Assembly (NCBI GenBank): GCA_008933995.1
Contig: WARS01000013.1
Location: forward strand, 13,274,808 to 13,338,807
Direction of reading: 5' to 3'
From: Datnioides undecimradiatus
Taxonomy: Eukaryota; Chordata; Actinopteri; Lobotiformes; Datnioididae
Length of the DNA: 64,000 nucleotides
Shown here: in pieces, positions 23,901 to 38,300 of the stretch
Layout: every line of letters begins with the position of its first letter
How positions within the stretch are numbered: the first letter of the stretch is position 1
Translations under genes and position numbers: made by a program
Notes under the pieces: generated by a model
Databases searched by the model: none
Told to the model about the DNA's origin: nothing
The model's input: only the letters and a program-made list of their open reading frames with translations

Positions 23901-26783
23901 GAATTTAATTTTATTCATCTGTATTTTAACCTTGTAAATTTATGGGACAATTTCAGTTCACTGTGCACAGAATATTTCAGAAGGCTGCAACTGACCCATG
24001 AGCAACATTTCGAGAAACTATAATCTGAAGGGTCTTCCTGTGCGCCTGTCCTCATTGTACTGTAATAATCCTATGAGCCTGGAAGTTTTTGTCACTGATA
24101 CAGAATAAAGCTTTTCTTGGGAAGTGGCTGGACTGAAGTAGTCATTAGGACAACACAAAGACCATATTCAATGGTTAACTCTAAACTCCATTCGCTTGTG
24201 TAAGCAAAGCTGTCGACACAATGGTGTTTTGGGAGAGTGGTATATAAAAACAACGCCTGCTGCCCAGCCATGGGAAACAAGGAGACCCAAACACGCCGCT
24301 GAGTCAGAGATAGACTGCTGCACACAGACAATGTTGTTTCAGGTGAAACAGAAGACAACAGGTGTGTATGTGTGTGAGAAAAGAGCAGCTTAAAGGAGAT
24401 ATCTTCATGCTATCCTCCTCCTCCTAACACATGACCAGTCAAGGGTGAACATCTAGTAGCATACTGAGCTTGTAATAATTCTTACTAATAAACAGAGGAA
24501 GACCAGTGAGTAGGAAAAAGCCCAAAGCTTAATTTGAAAAGGACTTTTTTCATATGAAGTGGAATGCATGGTGCCCAATATCGACAACAGATTTATGGTG
24601 TGATTCACAGAGTTTGACATGGGAGTAAACAGGAGTGTTAATTTTGTTGGGAAAGGCCAAGACAGTAAGACAATAATGTGTGAGCTTTATTAAAATACCA
24701 CTGAGTCACCACAAGTCTGTGTAAATCTGATTCGTCAACAATCTCCACCCCTCTTTCCCCCCTGTCTTTCCCAGTATCAGTCTCATCAACTGTCTCCTCA
24801 GTGTCTCCTGGGATAATTTTCTCTCTGACCATCTCTAACTGCTTTACCCTCTCTTGTACTGATGCTTTTCTGCATCAGCTATTTCATTTTCTCCTCTAAA
24901 CGTCTCTTGTCTTCTTGTATTAATCTCTCCCGCCACTTCTTTTTCTCACACTCTGCTGTCTCATCCTGGTTGAACTCACTGTTTTTTGTTGATGATCTTC
25001 TCCTCCCTCTCACAGTTTTTGTTTTTTACAGTGAGCAGTCCACAAGCAGCTGTTGGGAGGGGGTTGGAGCTAATCTGCCTGATTTATCACTCGGTAACAG
25101 GAACTTGAACTGGACAAGGTTGATAATCCTTTACTGAGACACTGTTCATGAAAAACATTTAGCATTATTGCTCCATTTTTCTCTGTGTATCTGACTCTTT
25201 TTGTCATTGCTGCTCTATGTTGCTCCAAAATTGTTTAATTCATCTCATTCCAAACCACTTATCTCCCCCTACTTAAATGATCCCATTGTTTCTTTTCCGT
25301 TGTTTTTTGCCGTTTTTGACCTCTTTGATACTATTCCTGTTTTGTTGAGGCATGTCTGAGTTTACCGCGGTTGCGTTTAGTTTCTCTAAGTCGTGGCTTT
25401 GCCTGCTTGACTTGCTTTGTTTGGGTTGAGGCTGTGGTTGTAGCAGATGTTCCGGCTAACCATAAAACCACGCCACACAGCGGTCGGTTGACGGTCTGCA
25501 GGGCCAAACCAAATGCACAACAGGAGTAAGCTTTACTCCTGCTGTGAAAGGGATCAGGGAATTAAAGCCATGGTAAGAGATTGTTCAAGAGTTATTTGGA
25601 GGGTTAGATGATTAGAAAAGTGGAGTTCATCTCATTTTCCTTTCTTTGCTAAATTGTTTCTAGTTACATAAAAAAGTAGATGCAAAACTCTAATTGTTTT
25701 TCAATTTAAGTGACAGGAAGTGATGAATTTTGTCTCAAATATTTAGATTTTTTTTTTTTTTTTTTAAAAAGCCCTTAAAGTTTTTTCTACTGAGGGCCAC
25801 AGGAACACATAACTCAAGAGAGCTGTGATTGTCTGTTAGCTTGGCCTGAGCACTTCTTTTCTTCTCTTAATAAACGAGTAATAAGCTGTTTTCATTTCCT
25901 CTCAAGTTTTCACAATGTTTGCTTTAACTTTTGGATTTGGGGTGAATACCATGGAGCTAATCTCCTTTGTTTTATTATTGTTTCTAGAGGGGCAATAGAG
26001 TCAATTCAGAGGACTGCAATCTCATCAATGCACGTTTGCTGTTCCATTAAGATATTAAGGTTTAAAGGGATGAGGGTGTTGATGTGAGTTCAAAGAAAAC
26101 AAATTTAGCCCTCAGGACAGCAAAACATAACGTCCACTCTCTCTCAACACCCTAATAATTTTTATATTGTCCCTAAAGTGTGACAGTTGACTTGTATTAC
26201 TGCACGTGAAAACTACATTTTAAAAACAGAATATGGGGTAAATATGCACCTACATACTTGGGTATATACACACACACTGTACACAGCCTGCATCCCAGCC
26301 TTATATGGGGGTCCTTTGCTATCTGTGACTGCAGTGTAAGTCTGAGACCACTAGGTGTCACGTTTCATCAACTGTCACAATTGTGTTGTGACTGTAATTT
26401 GAGATGCTCAAAAGCCTCTCAACTAGACCACAGACTGAGAAGGCTGCATGTGCTCTGTTTAGCATCCACATATCATCTTGTGACTTCAAAGCATCTGAAA
26501 TGAAAAAGACTGGAGCGTGTAGTTCAAGTGCAGGAGCAGCTTCTCCTAAAAAGGACAAGATGATCCACTGAACTGAGCCTGAACCAAACAAGGCCTAATG
26601 ATAACTGTTCCCTCCCTGCTGCCAGGTGAAGGCAGTCATTTCCACTTGCAGCATGAATTGATCCAGATGGCATGTGGACTCATCGTTAAGACCATTATGA
26701 CCCTCTCCTCACCTGCCTCCTTGTATGGTATTATTATTACAACACCAGAAAACATCTGGCTGGCAGAGATGAGTGATGCAGGG

Positions 26784-26813
26784 TTCTCTCTCTCTCACAC
26801 ACACACACACACA
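26784..26813. repeat. CT/CA compound microsatellite
   Basis: TCTCTCTCTC followed directly by an (AC)n run. Confidence 0.9.
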
Positions 26814-29800
26814 AAACTGTCTTTAAAGAGTTATATTCCTGGTTTGATGAGATGCAGTCTGAATTTAAATCTGAATTTACTTCATTCACTCTAGCTGCAG
26901 TGGACAAAAGTTATTTTTAATTAATCATCTTATTATAAAGACACAGTTTGCACAAAGAAATTTACTCAAGCTACTGTGGTGAAGTGACGCAGTGCATGAG
27001 AATCATAATATTTACAGTATAAACAAGAGTCAAACACATTAAGTTATGTAGATACAAAGACAACGCAAACTCACACACACACACGCACACCAACATAGGG
27101 CCTGTCTGGAAAATCAACCACCTGTGTATATACGTGAGAGAGAGTGTGTATGTGGGTACTCAAGTCTGCAGCTGTTTAAGCAATCGATCTGACAGGGGCA
27201 TTAGTAGCAAAGAGCCTGGTCTTCAAGCACATGTTTACCTAAGTGCACGCACACATACACACACACAAAAGATGTGTTCTTAAAGGGCCACAACACACAA
27301 GTTTCTCATACAAAGTAGCTTGCAGATTCAACAAACACATTAAGGTACATAGATTTACCCTTTTAACATAATGACTGAAAGTTCAATTCTCTAAATGTCA
27401 AGAAGTCAAGAACCACCTACTGGTTTACAGAAAAACAGGAAAAGTTTGACTAAAAGTAAAGTCGTCATCACGCACTGTCACCATACAATTTTCAGCTATC
27501 TTTCCAGATTTTAAATGTCAGCAAGTCTGAAATGTAAGAAAAAAGCCCAGACACAAAATCAGTTTCAAACAAATGTGCGTGTGTTCTCGTTTTTTAATGT
27601 CGTCACTGACACACCTGTCTGTCTGTGCCTGTGTTTGCTCAGGATTGTAAGGCTTTCCGTTCTAGGAAGCATTACCAAGCTTTTATGTGGGAAATGTGGC
27701 TATGCATCTGTTGAAAATATATATAAAATAATAATAATAACAATAGAAAAGCTGGGATTAATACAGCAACTGCCTCCAAAAAAGGCAAAACACACATTGC
27801 AGAGAGTTATATTCAACCAAGGGACAGGCAAATGTCTTAATTTAATTTTACTACATTTTTTCTCTCTGAAGGACATTGAAACATTTGTTGAAAGAGGCAG
27901 ACATACAGACATAAACAAAGAAACTATTCTCATGTAGATAACAAATATCTGTCTTTGTTTTAAATAAAAATAATTCAGGAGTGAAAGTTTAATTACAAAA
28001 GAATTGCCATTGCAAAAGCTACAAAAGTACTTAAAAAAAGATCCCAGCATCTTTATTCATGACAGCTGATCCTGAGACAGGCCACAGGACGCCATTAAAC
28101 AGGTCATGACCTTTAGTCTCCATGACTCAACATATCCCACATGTCTAGAAGTAAAACAACAGATACACATACTGACACAGTTTCATGTCTGTGGACAACA
28201 GGTGTGATTCCTTGATGGAAGACAGACTCCAGAGCATGGAAGTCACTGAAACTAATGTCTTTGTGTATATTAGACAAGCCCTAAAGGTGGGAAACGTGAC
28301 CTCCGGGATCAAATGAATAACTTTTTACCTGTTTGAAAAATACCTCAACCTGCTTTGTCCCACTGCCTTTTGTCTAAACATCCAAAGGAAACAGCTCCAT
28401 ATCCCATCTTTCTGTGCCTCCTCTAAGACGATAGCTTGTATCCCCTTTCTTCCCCATTATTTCTGACACAGTATTTTGAGGCTTTAAATAACATACTCAG
28501 ATATATGCTTTTTCTTGGGGATGTGGAACTTTCTGTGGATCCAGAGACACAGAGAAAAAACGAAAGAAAAAAGAAAAGGAAAAAAGAAAACCCAGCTTGC
28601 TGTAATTCCTCCATGGGATCGTGAAAAGATCTGAAACCTGCACACAGACAGCTGAGCAGAGACAAGCTTCAAAGTAAAGCCTTGGAAAGAGTATTCCTCC
28701 CAGAGAACATACTCCAACTGTAGCCAGAAACCTGCTGTAATTGGCCTCCCCAGTGTAAAAAAAGACTCTGCATTGTTTTAGCGCCATACTGGTGACAGCT
28801 TTTCAAATTAGAACTTGTGTACTAATAAGTTTTACCAGCTGACTAAAACTAAAATAAAACACAGTACAACAAGATATTTAATATTTTGACCAGCCACAAA
28901 GCTTTAGTTCTAAGTCAAGTGAACAAGGCAGAAATGGTCTACTGGTGCAGCAGCACTTACATTAACTAAATGCACTTGAACTGCAACATGCTTTAAATGA
29001 CTGTAATTCATGCAGATTTATTCCTCAAAAAAAGCAAAAATGATCATAGAAAATAAACTGAAAAGGATGTGTATCTCTCTGTAGGGCACCTTTTTCAGGT
29101 AAAAGCTTCTTTATGCCCAGATGTTCATGAGTTTGAACTGCCACCATATAGGGTTTAGTTTTTGTGTTTCCTGATTGCAAAACAGCAAATTTATAGTGAC
29201 CCGAACAACACCTGAACTGCTGAGATGTGAATCAAATATTAACACTCTACACTAAACCTTGAAGCACAGGAAAGTGTGAGCTTCATCAGTTCAGACAAGC
29301 CTGGAGGCAAAGTGTTTTATAGTCTCCCATAATGTTCCCTTACACACCTGGAGGCCAAAACCTCTCCACGTTGATCTTAACTTTTGAGAGAAGCACAAAA
29401 TACGACTCATTCTCAATTCCTCGCTAATCTGAGTATTGTAGCGACATTGTAAAACCTTGATTATAATATTTGAGCTATGTGATAATAAAAAACAAAAAAG
29501 AAAGTAAGAAGTGAACATACCTTGTGATGCCTTGATACAGTTTCTCCACCTTTAAGTCCAACTACCAAATTAAAATCATCGTTTTGCTCTGTGAAGTCAG
29601 CTTTTAAGCTGAACATTGGAGGGCAAGCTGTAACAACATGCCATATCCAGTGCAACAGGTGTAGCCTTAGAGGAGCAGGAGCACAACAGAGAAGGAGGGC
29701 TGGAGTTTATTTGGGGCGGAGGCTACACATGGGCCTGTTGTGTTTCTTTTTCAGTGTGTCTGACTGTAAATTTGAAACATTGCAGGCCTTTCTCTCTAAA

Positions 29801-30164
29801 ATTGTACAAGTCGTAATTAGACCCCAAAGGATATAGGATTTTTGAGAGTTACACTGATTTAAGTGGGGAAGAGTTCACAGATTACCAATATGGCAACCAA
29901 TATAGTGAATTTTTTAGTGAGACTTAAAACAGACCTTTTATAAGCAGACTGTCCATCAACTCTATGCCAAAATAATGCTATGCTAAGCTACTCAGAGGGC
30001 TGCTTTCTTAAACAAATGATTTTTTAATAATATAAATTTCAGTTAAACATTCTTTATACAACTTTGTAATGAGAACAGTATATTAACACAACCATTTTTC
30101 TGGTATTGTATTTCATTATACAAAAAAAAACAGCTAATGTACCAGCCCTTATCAGGAATGTGTA

Positions 30165-30245
30165 GTATATGGTGATACAAATATTATAAGCTAATATCAG
30201 GCAATAATACTGAAATATCAACCAATATGTCGGTTGGGCTCTTAA
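30165..30245. repeat. Possible fragment of a dispersed teleost repeat
   Basis: The segment ATATCAACCAATATGTCGG followed by TTGGGCTCT resembles the ATCGGCCGATAT...TCGGGCTCTA consensus found in many fish genomes. Recognised from memory only and diverged. Confidence 0.3.
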
Positions 30246-31504
30246 TGCATAATATAAAATGCAGTCATTATTCAGACTGTAATGAAAGACAAACATGGCC
30301 TTATAGTTTGAGTAGGTTGTTACGCCTCATGTTTATGTTTATTTTTAGGCACCTTCAACAGACTTTCAAGTAAACACCTGCTTATGAACATAACTTATGT
30401 AAATGACCATGATCCTCTCCTAAACTTAGCCAAATAGCTTTGGTGCCTAGATTTTATCAAACTACAGCCTTTTCACAACATTAATCTTGCCTGGCCTTGC
30501 CTGTTGCTAGTACTTTCTAGTGTCATGTATGCGTGTCATTATGAAGAATAGTCATAAATGTCATTTACAACATATACAGTTGTTCAGGTATGAGGATGTG
30601 TGACAGCAGATGCAGATAATGTGTTTCTATTTTTTTGTGTATACTTTGTCACTTTGTATTTTCTATCCTGGTTGGGCAAGGCCTCTGCAAATCTGCAGGT
30701 TTGCAACATTTGATGTCACATTTTGATGTCCTCCAGCCAGGATTATCATACACACACCTCTGACATAATAAAATAAAGGAACGTATTAGCACAAACTTTA
30801 AACCGTGTGTCATCACACCAGAAACAAAGTAACTCTGCCCTCATTGAAGAGTCCACAGAGAACACACTGGCCTTCATAAGAGATCAGCTGGTGATAGAGG
30901 TTGCTGGAGGTAACCTCTTTTGAATAAATATAGCTGTGTACTATCTCATGCACAGCCCGACCCTGTTCTCGCTGTGCCCAGTGTGCCTGCCTTCCACCCG
31001 TCACACAAAATGGAGCTCTGAATTTGGGTCAAGCAGCCCCAGGAGTTACAAGGCTGTCTTGTTCAGGCTGCGGCATCATTGCATGGATTATAGTATGTGT
31101 GCAACATTTATCAGAATCACAGGCCTCCTCTTTACCCCTCTGCACATGTGTTTTGATAATCACACTACTATAAATGTCACCATAGTGTGGTGGGTTAATC
31201 CAGCTGACAAAAGACATAAAGCATGACTGCCCCTGACACTGAATTAAATATGCAATTCATTCTTTTTAACCAAACTAAGATGACAAGTGTGATAAGTACT
31301 TCCCAAAGCCACATTGTTTTTCTCATTTTTCTCCAGAGCCACACACCACTAAGTAATAGCAAGGTTACCAACTGTCAGCAGTCAGCTTGTTCAATTTTCT
31401 TGTCTTTTTATGCACCAAATTAAAGCAAGGAAGCTTTACAGGTTTTGAACAGGATGTGTTCTTTTGGCCAAATGAACTGACAGTAAATACTGCCCTCAGT
31501 TGAG

Positions 31505-31568
31505 AAATTTAAAATTTGAAATTTAAAATTTAAAATTTAAAATTTAAAATTTAAAATTTAAAATTTAA
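31505..31568. repeat. AT-only tandem repeat with 7-bp unit
   Basis: The unit TTTAAAA is repeated about nine times, with one G interruption near 31518. It is perfectly A/T otherwise. Confidence 0.93.
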
Positions 31569-31894
31569 TTTTAAAAAAAAGTTCTCATGGTAAATAAAAA
31601 CACTTTTTAAAATAATTTAAACTGTTGCAGTAAGGGGTAAAAGCAATGCATTGGCTGATTTTGCTCATATATGGTCAGTAATCAGCAGCGGAAAAAAATT
31701 ATTGCTGAATCCCTAATTGTAAACTTGGCTAAGTATGGACTGTCATATTCTGATGTACCTTAAATGTATAATTGTATTTTTAATATGTCTGGTGGAAATT
31801 ACCTTCAGTCTATACTGAAAGGTTAAAAATCAAATGAAACAACCTGAATCCATCAGTGCTGAACAGACCCAGTAAACATTGATTTTATATTGAG

Positions 31895-32380
31895 ATGTCA
31901 AGAAGAAAAGATCTAAGTGACTTTGAAATAGGGTTCATTGATCGGGCATGGATCGCAGGAGCTTCGGTCACAAAGCTCAAGGCTTGTGTTTCTATAAGAA
32001 CTAAGGACATCTGCATTTAGATCAACTGCAAAGACATCGCAATTGAAGTTGTACTCAATAGCACATTAATAATCAGTCATCAGCAATATGTAAAATAAGA
32101 TAACACCTCAGGTGACCAAGAATGTTAATGCAGAACATAATCAGACTTTTAACAACAATAGTTCATCAACAATTTCACAGAGATAAACCTTATAGTAGGT
32201 CTGCACTGCATAGACTCTTCATTGCAAAGATGTTTGCACATTTTAGAGACTAGTGGGGCAGAAACCATAAAGGCACTTGAGATGTGGACAAAAGTGATCT
32301 GGTTATGAGTCATCCATTGTCATATTCTCAACGTGTGTGTGTGATATACACCAAGAGAAGACATGAATGCTGGAGTTGTT
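31895..32380 (+). pseudogene. Decayed Tc1-like transposase remnant
   Basis: The frame starting at 31895 reads MSRRKDLSDFEIGFIDRAWI then AGASVTKL, which matches the N-terminal helix-turn-helix start of fish Tc1 transposases. It soon hits a stop. Further on, in shifting frames, come a VNAEHNQ-like fragment, then MWTKVIW and (D>Y)ESSIVIFS at 32280-32330, equivalent to the WxxVIWSDESxF motif around the first catalytic Asp. RVCVIYTKRRHECW follows, equivalent to RVYVWRTPxExYNxEC. Stops, frameshifts and loss of the rest of the DDE domain show an old dead copy. I found no terminal inverted repeats. Confidence 0.75.
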
Positions 32381-32399
32381 TACAGTGAGTTTATTTTGT

Positions 32400-35300
32400 A
32401 GTTTGTAGAATAAATGTCATGTCACGTGCATTGAAGCTGCTCTAGTAAGACGTAGTCACACCAAACTAAGAAAGCGAGACACTTGATGTTGTTTTTTTCA
32501 TTCATTTGTCACCCATATTTATGTAATAAAAACTGTAGTTTCAGACTCCAATTGTATGTCTTAATAGATTCGTTGGCTCTACACACCCCTGCAGACACTG
32601 CACGGTACTGCCTACTGTATGCGGTCTACAATATACTGCATGTAGTGCCTCCCACGTACAAGACTGTCCCAGCATGATAATGTTTCCTCCTATAGAGAAG
32701 ATGTTATCTCCAGTTCCCCACTGTGTTGTTCATGCAGAGATGTAGGCCAGTTTAAATCTGAGCATCAATCCTTCAATCTTTTGCTCTTCTTTAATTATTC
32801 AGAGTGGTTTAGAGACAAACCACAGACCCAATGTCCTTTTACCCTGCAGGCTCTGTCTTGACTTTGGTGAAGGCAGTGGACAAGTATAAAAACACAGAGC
32901 TCCCACATGGAGAAAAAAAATCATGTCATACTGTAACAGGAGATCTTCTATTTGTAACTGGAGGCTCAGATTGAGACATTGAGAGTCGAGGGCTTAATTC
33001 ATTTTGTGAGTTTGGAGACTGGCATTAAGAAATAGTTAAGACAGAACAGCAGACGAAACATGAAAAATGAATGACAATATATTTATGTTATGTAGCATTG
33101 TTTCTAATAGCCAGAGACTTTGCCGTAATTGGACTGAAAATTCTCATTATAACAAAAAAAAAAAAATCCAGTTTAATTATAGCAGGCTTTACAGTTTAAA
33201 ATGTAGTGTCAAGCAGTTGGTTGTTTTCACAGTTAATCTGACAATTAAGTGTACACAGCTACATTTACTCTTGTTACCTTTTGCTCCCAGATATGCAGGA
33301 ACTTGCTCCAGGCATTCAGATATTCCCAGCAAAAAGACTAATGAAAGCACTTGATATGCAGCGCTGAAAGTAAGCGTGCTGATTCAAAACTGCATGTAAC
33401 ACAAACAGAAACCCTAATGAGTTGGGTTCTGATCTGCTGCAGGTCTGAGACCAAAGTGAAATATTAGGAATTCAGCATTTGTTTGTGTTCCTTTTCAGAT
33501 CTTATTGATGAGATATGTGTGCGGTGTGGGTTTACCCACCGACGACTGCACTTCTCTGTAGGAATACTACTCGTCCTTAGGCTAACTCTGACTTCAAAGG
33601 GTATTTTTGGAAAATATGACTCATTTCCTCCCGTCAACACAGGGGCATACATTCAAACAGGCATGTTGTTTGAGGCAGAAATACTTTTATGTGCTGTATG
33701 AATGAAAAATGTTTCCTGGGTCTACCTCATTGTTCTGCATACAGTAAATCATACTGATTATGTTATGTTTTGCATTAAATTTACTGCGGTACAGCAAAAC
33801 ATTTCTGCTCATGGTTAAAAAAAAGTTTATTTGAACCAGTCTGCAAAACCTCAGTCCAATGATTGAACAGCATCTCATGAGAGATATTTGTGTTAGCATG
33901 GAATTTAACTTAACCTCCAACTCAGATGTTATTAAAAGCCTCACCACAGGCCCAATCAATGTAGACAGTCCTGCTGTGCATTGTGCCACTGCTGAGGATA
34001 ATATCTAGCGCATATGGAGAGCTGGCTAATCAATCAGTAGAGTCAGTACACTGATCTCCTGATTCCAAGCACGTACAAATACTAATTATCCATGTGAAAA
34101 CAAGCATGCCTGCTTTGATACTGTCGACAACTGACCGGTAATTAATTTAACATCTCGAACGATTGGGCATACAACAGATCAAATCAGAGCCAGATGTATT
34201 TCTATGATTAAAGAGGACATTATATTAATATGCTAGTATTGTGAAACACTCCCACTAACAATTTTAATGTTCCATTCAGCGTTCATCTTCAAGCACACTG
34301 CTCTGAAAAACAGCACATCAGCCGGACTAAAACAACTATGACAGATGTTTCAGACGTGCAGAGTTCATGAAGGTCCCTGCTTGCAGCGCAACAAATATGC
34401 TCCACTAAATGGCAAAGACTAAAATTCCATGTGCTATCTTGTTTATATAACCCAAGCCCACAGATTTGCATGAATGAGTCAATAATATTTACACCCTCTA
34501 TTCCTGGACTCTGAATGTGGAAAGGAAAAGTCCAAGCAGGGCTTTATCTAAAATCAGAAAACTATCATGAGGAAAAAAAAAAATTGCACACCCTCTTAAA
34601 AACGATTGCTCATATGATGAATTAAACTGATTACTTATTACTCTCCAAATTATTTGTTAAAACTTCTTGGCAAAAATCCTGAATATTTTATTATTTTTTA
34701 CAAAATAGCTATCTAATACTCCAAAATGAGACTCACACATTTTTGCTGATGTTACGTCAGCAGGGAAAAATATGCAAATCAAAGAAGCTGATTTGGCTTT
34801 AACTTTATGACTCGAGGGAACTTCAGTACTCAGTTGCATATAAGTACTCTCACTGAAAATTGTTGAACAGTTGATCCTAAGCCTTTAAAATGTGAACAAA
34901 TACAAACACTTGCATCCACATTCATGCAAAAACTACACAATACTCCCCCACACACACACTCATGCAACCCTGGATGACACTGCCTGTCTGTATTCATATC
35001 ACTTCATAACCATTTCCCCAAAAAATGATGTTTTCAATGGAAGCATGTCCTTATTTTCAGGCACAGAAATGCTGCCTGTCTTTTATTGTGACTTAGTACT
35101 CTGTAGAGAAATCTGCTTGGCTTTAAAAATGCTGCAAAGTTTTTCTGGAGGAATATCACAGTGGTTTGGGGGGGGGTTGTTCCAGGTGCTGGGTAAATGA
35201 CAGAGAGGTTGCAACAAAATGCAAGTAAAATCTAGGACACAGCAAAGGTGTATAATACATGAGCAATAGCAACCTCTAGTGGATCACAAGGTCTGGGTGG

Positions 35301-38300
35301 GTGGGCGGCCACTAGATGGAAACACTGTGGTGGGGAGATAGTTGAAGAATATGTCTGTGTGTTATGCGAGAGAGAGGGAAAGGAGAGAGAGGGAGCATGG
35401 GGGTGTTCAGACATCAATTTTATTGTGAAGTCTGCAAATACTGTAAAAGTGTGGGTGTGTGCCTGCAGAGCTTAGAAAGTTGTTAAAACACAGAAATGTG
35501 GTTGTGTATGTCTGTGTGTGTGTATGTGGGCTTAGAGGTGGGGGTATTCAGCTTGTCTTGTTGTGTGTCTGAATAAAATTTGAATGTATTTGATTTCCAT
35601 TTACTCTCATCAAAAAGAGGATGTCATGGCATGGTAGCAAAGTGCAGCACTATAGCTGCACAGTATCGAAGGGACACAGTGGTGTCAACGCCTACTAAAC
35701 ATCAGAACAAACCTGCTGAGCTTCATATGTGGGGGCCAGGATACAGCTTTTTGTGCAGGCCTCTGAGCAGATGCAGTGTTAACTGCTGTCAACAGCATTT
35801 ATACATGCACATGTCTCATGTTATACAAGGAAACAACTTTCAATGTGTTAATATCCTCCAGTGTGTAAATGTGCAGATGTACTGTGTGTCCCATGTGTGG
35901 TTTGATCATTATACCTCTGCAGCAGAGACAGTCAAGCAGTGAATGAGCTCATCTACAGAGACTGGCAGCTGCAGTGCTGTGTTTGGAGGGATGAATGACG
36001 CCATGAGATTTTACTTCTATGAAACGTCTGCTGCCTTTTTCATCTTTTATTTAATCTTTCTCCAGACAGGTGGAGGCTAGAGACGAAGATGAAAATAAGG
36101 GTGGGTGTATGGCGAGTCAATTTTATATATATGGCTTTCTTCATTACAAATATGCTCAACTTGTCCTACATTAGTAACATAAACAGAGGGTAACAAGCAA
36201 AAATTAAAACACAAGAAAATGTAGTAATCACAAAAAAGGGGAAAAAGCACCCTCCTAACCGAAAACAGAGAAAAACTCGACATCTCAGACACTGATATGC
36301 ACAACTATGCACAGATTCACAAATACAGCAACTAGTAACAGGTCTGAGGTTCTTTTTCATATAATTATGTTGATTTTTGGGACTTGGGTCATTCCTTCAA
36401 ATGAAACAATGACAGAGGAAAATGTCCCCCCCTTTGCCTATTCACAACTCAAACTGTAATAAATATAACTTGATTTCTAAAAATTGACCAAAAAGATAGT
36501 TAATGTTGCCACTTCTGCATCAAGGATATGCTGAGCAAAGGGCTGGAAAACAAACAAACTAATACTACATAGAGGATCAGCTTTATGAACACTTGGCTTC
36601 ACAAATGAACACAGTTGTGACACATGTCTAATGGATTTCTGTAAAGTCATCCATGTCTCTTTGTCATATTGAAACAGGGCAAAAAAGACGGTTTTGTAAG
36701 AACGAGTCCACTGCAAGATGAATGTCGTTTCATTCTGATCAAATCGTAAGATGATACAGATTTATGATGGGCTATGTAATTTCATTTTCATTTGAATATA
36801 TAATCACTATATGTCATTTGAAAATGAAAAACTGAGGATGACCTAATGACAAGAAAAAACAGATAGAATGACATGAATAATTGAATACCTGGGTAGCAGG
36901 GGGCTAAATACAGACACAAAGTCATCAATATCCGAGCCTCTTAATTAGACACTGGGAAAGATGATCAAAAGCTAATTGTCGGAAATGATCTTCACAGACA
37001 GTGACACCCACCTACCTGCATCTGAAGGCACCGTGAAGAGAAGAGTTGTTTTTCCTATTATGCAAATAGCTCTGTCGTATCACCTTTCATTATCCAAGAT
37101 TCCCCTTTTGCAATACAGCGCTTATTCAGACTCGATGGCCACACACACACATACACATTTACAATTAATCAAACACAGATGAGATTTTCAAGATATTCTC
37201 AGATGCTAGTAAATCTCCTGTCCTCTTGCCAATGCCAGGTGACACTGATTATGCACATGAAGGAGAGGGAAAGTCATCATCACTTTGTACTGAGCAGGTT
37301 GCCTATGATTGTCACTTGGGTTAACATGGAAGCAAAGCAGAGAAGACAGACGGTGGGTAGTGGTTAATGTATTGGGTGCAAGCCAGGTTTTATTGTTTCC
37401 TCCTGCCTTATCCTGATCCAAAGCTATCTTTGTTAACACAAACTGCTAACTGAGCTAACTACTTAACAGCAACTACAATTATGGATGTATGAGGAGAATA
37501 GAGTTAGCAGCAGTTAGCAGATACTTTGGTCACAAGCTGCTACACCATTGTTTGGAGTATGAATTCAACAAGCGACCAATTCCTTTAAATCTGAATTCAG
37601 ACAACTCAGTTTATTATGGAGACATGGGTGCAGGTGAAACAGTTGAAACTAAATTCCAATACTGACTGGAAGGCATGACAATACAAAGAGATATGAGGCA
37701 TGTAGGTCAGTGGTTATACAGATCAGTGCATATAAAGCCTGAAACATAAAAATAATTATTTTACTTGCATTCATGGTAGCTTGCAACAGAGCTGATTCTT
37801 CTAGCCACTCAAAACAAAATTACTGTTTGGATGGTTTGTAATAACTAAGTTGATGTATGTTTAAATGTGTATATTTGGATGGACGTTATGTTGTACGGCT
37901 TTGTTGTATAAATTTTTGCGAGTTTGAAAGTAGCTGGATGTGGCTCTGCAGCATTTAGCCACAGCCTTTTATCTATTAGCATTCGATTTGGGTCACTGAG
38001 TGCAGCAATCATTATGCAGAAAGATAGATCTAATTTCTGGAAGACCAGCTGTAAAACAACACAAACAACAGTGTCTTTTGATGTACATCCAGATTCCTAA
38101 ACAACTTGTTTGTTGGGTAAAAAATGCCCCCCACCCCCCACCGCATAATAAAAATGATTATTAACACGCTTTCCATGTTGCAAAGTTCTTCTTAAATCAA
38201 AGAAAGATAAAAGCCAAAAATTCATAACAAAAATACATATCTGCATTTCAGAGTGAACAACTTGAACCAAAATTAAGAAGTATTATTATGAGTTATACAT

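Larger units (their letters stand above)
18250..31500. other. Intergenic stretch, no gene recognised
   Basis: About 13 kb of non-coding-looking sequence. Contents I can name are short CA microsatellites (26784-26813 and others near 27070 and 27250), a poly-T run at about 25748-25765, and scattered short open frames without recognisable protein features. Distal regulatory elements may be present but cannot be identified from one sequence. Confidence 0.45.
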
